Source of the DNA: an uncultured Maribacter sp. | Lineage (GTDB): Bacteria > Bacteroidota > Bacteroidia > Flavobacteriales > Flavobacteriaceae | Direction: 5' to 3' | DNA: 64,000 nt | Assembly: GCF_947495965.1 (NCBI RefSeq) | Contig: NZ_CANMBB010000002.1 | Coordinates: 186,001-250,000 of the forward strand | Part shown: positions 60,952 to 64,000 of the stretch, piece by piece | How the letters are laid out: each line of letters starts with the position of its first letter | Position numbering within the stretch: position 1 is the stretch's first letter | The notes under the pieces: generated by a model | The model's database searches: none | Seen by the model: the letters and a program-made list of their open reading frames with translations, nothing else | Told to the model about the DNA's origin: nothing | Made by a program: the position numbers and the translations under genes

Positions 60952-62073
60952 ATGAATGATAGAATAAAAGGTATCTATGAGAGAATAAGCGCTAATTCCG
61001 AAAGCTTCTTGGGATACCCATTAGCCAAAGATTTTTCATACCAAGAATTTGCTCCTTTCTTAGATGTTTGTCTTAATAATATTGGAGATCCAGAATCTCC
61101 ATCAACACTTGCTATTGACACAAAAGATATAGAAAAAGAATGTGTTGCTTTTTTTGCTGATATATTATCTACAAACGTAAAAGATGCATGGGGTTACATA
61201 ACTAATGGCGGTACAGAAGGGAACTTATACGGACTCTATTTGGCAAGAGAAACCTTACCAGATGCTGTTGTGTATTATAGTGAAGCTACGCACTATAGCG
61301 TAAAAAAGAACCTGCATTTACTCAACATAAAAAATATAGTTGTTAGAAGCCAGCCAAATGGCGAAATGGATTATGATGATTTAGACCAAATTCTAATGCT
61401 AAGAAGAGATAAACCAGCAATTTTCTTCTTAAATATTGGAACAACAATGACTGAGGCTATAGATAAATTAGACGAAATAAAACGCATTATTAGAAAATAT
61501 GCCATAAAAAACTACTACATACATTGTGATGCTGCTTTTTTAGGTTTAATAGCCCCATTTATAGAACCAAAACCTAAATTTGACTTTGCAGAAGGTGTAG
61601 ATAGTATTTCTATTTCTGGGCATAAATTCATTGGTGGCCCAATACCTTCTGGGGTAGTACTTGTAAAGAGAAACCATAGAAATAGAATAGCAAACTCTAT
61701 CTCTTACATTGGTGCTATGGATACTACTATTACGGGTTCTAGAAATGCTCTTACCCCATTATTTATATGGTCTTTTATACAAAAGTATGGTAAACAAGGT
61801 TTAATAGAAAGAGCAAGAAACTCTCAAAAAGTAGCTGCATATACCGAGAAAAAATTAAAAGAAATAGGAATAAATGCTTGGCGTAATAATGATGCTCTTA
61901 CAGTGGTATTAGATAAACCATCTGATACTCTATGCCATAAGTACCAACTTGCTAGTGAAGATGGTATTGCACACATTATTTGTGTTCCTGGTATAGAAAA
62001 AGTACAAATAGATTTATTTGTGGAAGACTTAAAAAGAGAAAAACAACAGTTAGTAGCGCAAGAGTTGGTATAA
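60952..62073 (+). CDS. hdc: PLP-dependent histidine decarboxylase
   Basis: The 373 residues match bacterial group II PLP histidine decarboxylases, which convert L-histidine to histamine. Signatures are YITNGGTEGNLYGLYLARET, THYSVKKNLHLLNI, PNGEMDYDDL, FLNIGTTMTEAIDKLDEI, CDAAFLGLIAPF and the PLP Lys225 in ISISGHKFIGGPIPSG, then ITGSRNALTPLFIW. Length is normal (about 378). No histidine/histamine antiporter is nearby, so its role may not be acid resistance. It could feed a histamine-derived metabolite such as a siderophore. Confidence 0.9.
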   Translation: MNDRIKGIYERISANSESFLGYPLAKDFSYQEFAPFLDVCLNNIGDPESPSTLAIDTKDIEKECVAFFADILSTNVKDAWGYITNGGTEGNLYGLYLARETLPDAVVYYSEATHYSVKKNLHLLNIKNIVVRSQPNGEMDYDDLDQILMLRRDKPAIFFLNIGTTMTEAIDKLDEIKRIIRKYAIKNYYIHCDAAFLGLIAPFIEPKPKFDFAEGVDSISISGHKFIGGPIPSGVVLVKRNHRNRIANSISYIGAMDTTITGSRNALTPLFIWSFIQKYGKQGLIERARNSQKVAAYTEKKLKEIGINAWRNNDALTVVLDKPSDTLCHKYQLASEDGIAHIICVPGIEKVQIDLFVEDLKREKQQLVAQELV

Positions 62074-62252
62074 CACCTGTTCTATATTTTTTTTTGAATT
62101 AGCATTAAAAGGAGTGTAATACCCTCATTGTAAATTTTTATAATGAATAATCGTATTGCATTCCTTTTTTTATCTAAACAAACGAAATAATCTATATGTT
62201 ACAATAACTATTTCTACTTTAGTATTTTAATTAGTCTATTTTAAAAATTGTA

Positions 62253-63113
62253 ATGAAAAAAAAATCTAAGATATTTTTAGTTTTAACCGTACTATTTTTG
62301 GGGCTACTTATCTATTTTAATTATTTTGCTGCTGCAGGTGCAGATGGTTTAAGTACTTTTTTTCCTATTATTGGGGCACTAGTTCTTTTTGTTTGCTCCC
62401 TAGTCGCTTTTCTATTTAGCTTTTTTACAAATTCTATTAAACTACCAATTTCAATTATTATTCTTGGTGCTTTTGGGTGTCTAGCAACAGTAGTATATTT
62501 TAGTTTTGACTATACCTCACAACATAAAGAACAGGTAGAAAATAATAAGAAGTGGTTAAAAACAAAAAACTTTAAAAATTTAGAAAACGGCATTAGTTTT
62601 CAATTTGTTTCTGGGAGTATTAATGAATATGTGGGAAATACTCCTATTGTAAATGATATAAATATATCTATAGAAAAGGAGACAATAACTGTTCCTTCGG
62701 AATTCTCCTATTCGCCTTCAGATATTATACATAAAGAGGTGAAAAATAGCACCATAACCTTAAAAGAACATTTAAAAAACATATTTAGCTCTAATAACGT
62801 TCTTTTAGAATGTGATTTAAAAAATGTAAGCAACTCCTATTTTAAAAATCTTCCTAAAGAAAGTGAAATTTATAAGGTAGAATTTTCTGGAAAAAATGAG
62901 CGCTGTAGAAAAGCAATTGTAAATAATTGGCTTCCTACATATGAAAATATTCCACAAGAAATTTTCTTTATATCTAAAAGTAAAAAAGCAAATTCGTATC
63001 TTATTATTTTTATAAATGCTCCTATAGCTAGTATATCTGCCAAGGTAGATAAAATGGGGACTTCAGATGTTGAAACTAAAAACAAATGGTATAACACAAT
63101 TTCTTTCTTATAG
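62253..63113 (+). CDS. Membrane protein with three N-terminal TM segments, unknown
   Basis: The 286 residues have three membrane segments (about 5-25, 32-56, 62-85) and then a soluble domain of about 190 residues (GISFQFVSGSINEYVG..., ILIFINAPIASISAKVDKMG-like end). I do not recognise a family. It ends 26 bases before the cyclase gene on the same strand and may be co-transcribed, so it could be a partner of the signalling enzyme. Confidence 0.65.
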   Translation: MKKKSKIFLVLTVLFLGLLIYFNYFAAAGADGLSTFFPIIGALVLFVCSLVAFLFSFFTNSIKLPISIIILGAFGCLATVVYFSFDYTSQHKEQVENNKKWLKTKNFKNLENGISFQFVSGSINEYVGNTPIVNDINISIEKETITVPSEFSYSPSDIIHKEVKNSTITLKEHLKNIFSSNNVLLECDLKNVSNSYFKNLPKESEIYKVEFSGKNERCRKAIVNNWLPTYENIPQEIFFISKSKKANSYLIIFINAPIASISAKVDKMGTSDVETKNKWYNTISFL

Positions 63114-63139
63114 ATAAAAATTACATAGTTTTATAAAGC

Positions 63140-64000
63140 ATGAACTTTATTACAAAAAGAAAATTAAAAATTGTTAGGGACTATATTATTGGGTGGACAC
63201 TAGCATTCATTTTCTTATCTATTGTTCGTGGTGTGGGTACTATAGAGGTTAGTTCTGTACAGTTTGAGTTTTGGCACTCTATAACCATATCTATAGTATT
63301 TGGTCTTACAATTGGGAGTCTCTCCGGAGTTGCACAATTAATTATTGAAGAAAAATTATATCGAAGAATTTCAATTTTAAAATTAACGCTTCTTCGTTTA
63401 ATTTCAATTATAATATTGTTGGCATTAATAATTGTTTTTGCTCATTTTATTGTTACTACTTTTTTAGGAGAAACTAAAGGACTAGTAGCATTTGCAGGGG
63501 AATCTGGCAGTTTTGCAATCTATTTTTATATTATAGTGGTAGATTTATTTTTGGGCTTTCTAAGGCAAATAAATCTTATGCTTGGAGAACAAAATTTAAA
63601 AAAATACTTTCTTGGAAAATTTTATACGCCAAGAGAAGAAGAACGTATTTTTATGTTTTTAGATTTACAATCTTCTACAACTCATGCCGAAAATTTGGGG
63701 CATATTAAGTATAGTAAAATGCTGCAAGACTGTTTTATAGATTTAGGAGTAGTAGTAGAAAATGAAGCAGAAATATACCAGTATGTAGGAGACGAAGTAA
63801 TATTAACTTGGAAATTAAAAGACGGTATTAGAGCTAATAATTGTATAAACGCATTTTATAATTTTAAGCACCAACTATATAAAAAAGAAGCATACTATTT
63901 AAAAAACTATGGTGTACTTCCTTTTTTTAAAGCAGGGTTAAACTCTGGTATTGTTACAGTTACCGAGGTTGGAAAGCATAAAAAAGAAATTGCTTATCAC
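63140..64000 (+). CDS. Membrane-bound class III adenylate/guanylate cyclase (cut by window edge)
   Basis: ATG 63140 runs to the window end with 287 codons and no stop. Four or so membrane segments (about 14-32, 46-66, 80-105, 123-145) are followed by a class III cyclase domain from about residue 168: IFMFLDLQSSTTHAENLG, with metal Asp175, and the second metal Asp218 in QYVGDEVILTW. The substrate-selecting residues lie partly beyond the edge, so ATP or GTP cannot be decided. It would make a cyclic nucleotide at the inner membrane in response to a signal. Confidence 0.85.
   Translation, partial: MNFITKRKLKIVRDYIIGWTLAFIFLSIVRGVGTIEVSSVQFEFWHSITISIVFGLTIGSLSGVAQLIIEEKLYRRISILKLTLLRLISIIILLALIIVFAHFIVTTFLGETKGLVAFAGESGSFAIYFYIIVVDLFLGFLRQINLMLGEQNLKKYFLGKFYTPREEERIFMFLDLQSSTTHAENLGHIKYSKMLQDCFIDLGVVVENEAEIYQYVGDEVILTWKLKDGIRANNCINAFYNFKHQLYKKEAYYLKNYGVLPFFKAGLNSGIVTVTEVGKHKKEIAYH

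Noticed and set aside
1-64000. Insertion sequences, prophage, integrative element borders, tRNA or rRNA genes
   Set aside because: No transposase, integrase or phage structural genes, no tRNA cloverleaf and no rRNA-like sequence was seen; base composition is even apart from the short hairpin block near 49.8 kb.

Overview
The window looks like chromosomal DNA from a member of the Flavobacteriaceae (Bacteroidota); I cannot name the species. The evidence is the low GC content, the strong preference for TTA, AAA and GAA codons, a short 287-residue primary sigma factor typical of this phylum, TAnnTTTG -7 promoter boxes in front of several genes, lipoprotein and Sec signals of flavobacterial style, and a TonB-dependent receptor with a carboxypeptidase-like N-terminal domain. 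I see no rRNA, tRNA, CRISPR array, transposase or prophage. Gene packing is dense. A DUF72 protein is cut by the left edge and a class III nucleotide cyclase by the right edge.

Region 1 to 12 kb: after a DUF72 tail and a hotdog thioesterase comes a tight six-gene operon (915-10634). It encodes a hybrid histidine kinase, a single-domain response regulator, a membrane-anchored HEAT-repeat protein, a processive family 2 glycosyltransferase, a five-TM LtaS/sulfatase-like protein with a periplasmic TPR tail, and a TPR plus YaiO-type outer-membrane barrel. I read it as a signal-controlled exopolysaccharide synthesis and export system running from inner to outer membrane. Two tandem microproteins of 32 and 33 residues follow, sharing a YLxF[LI]Q[DN]LNEIL core. 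Then comes rpoD on the minus strand, with an 18-bp palindrome in its leader.

Region 12 to 31 kb: DUF6155, a DEAH helicase with a GT4-like glycosyltransferase, a VOC protein, MenB, an FAD monooxygenase, a CBM48-HhH fusion, DUF2200, an AraC regulator, and a four-domain lipoprotein gene (2x ABM, 2x SnoaL) broken by one in-frame TAA. Next are a methyltransferase/CxxC/MsrQ-like/NmrA operon, a serine hydrolase, a trio of cell-wall and peptide hydrolases (3D-domain lipoprotein, amidase, M14 peptidase), a 55-residue membrane microprotein, an OmpA lipoprotein and a VWA lipoprotein.

Region 31 to 45 kb: an XdhC-MocA-like pair, a three-gene module starting with a 47-residue lipoprotein, a GntR/FCD regulator with a palindromic operator divergent from a lipoprotein gene, a di-heme RoxA-like cytochrome, a cold-shock-domain protein, a GH2 glycosidase, a second copy of the DEAH helicase, LpxD and a DEAD-box RNA helicase.

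Region 45 to 64 kb: a zinc-ribbon SDR lacking the usual catalytic Tyr, an NAPE-PLD-like hydrolase, RluE, an SDR/CMD/amine-oxidase/AraC operon interrupted by a three-hairpin repeat, an EamA transporter with a TonB receptor, a MORN/DUF2490/MORN operon, an Mpo1-like protein, an Lrp regulator divergent from histidine decarboxylase, and finally a membrane protein with a membrane-bound nucleotide cyclase.

The best candidates for an undescribed system are the six-gene polysaccharide operon with its degenerate LtaS-like partner and shared TPR modules, and the paired microproteins behind it. The MORN-DUF2490-MORN operon comes next.
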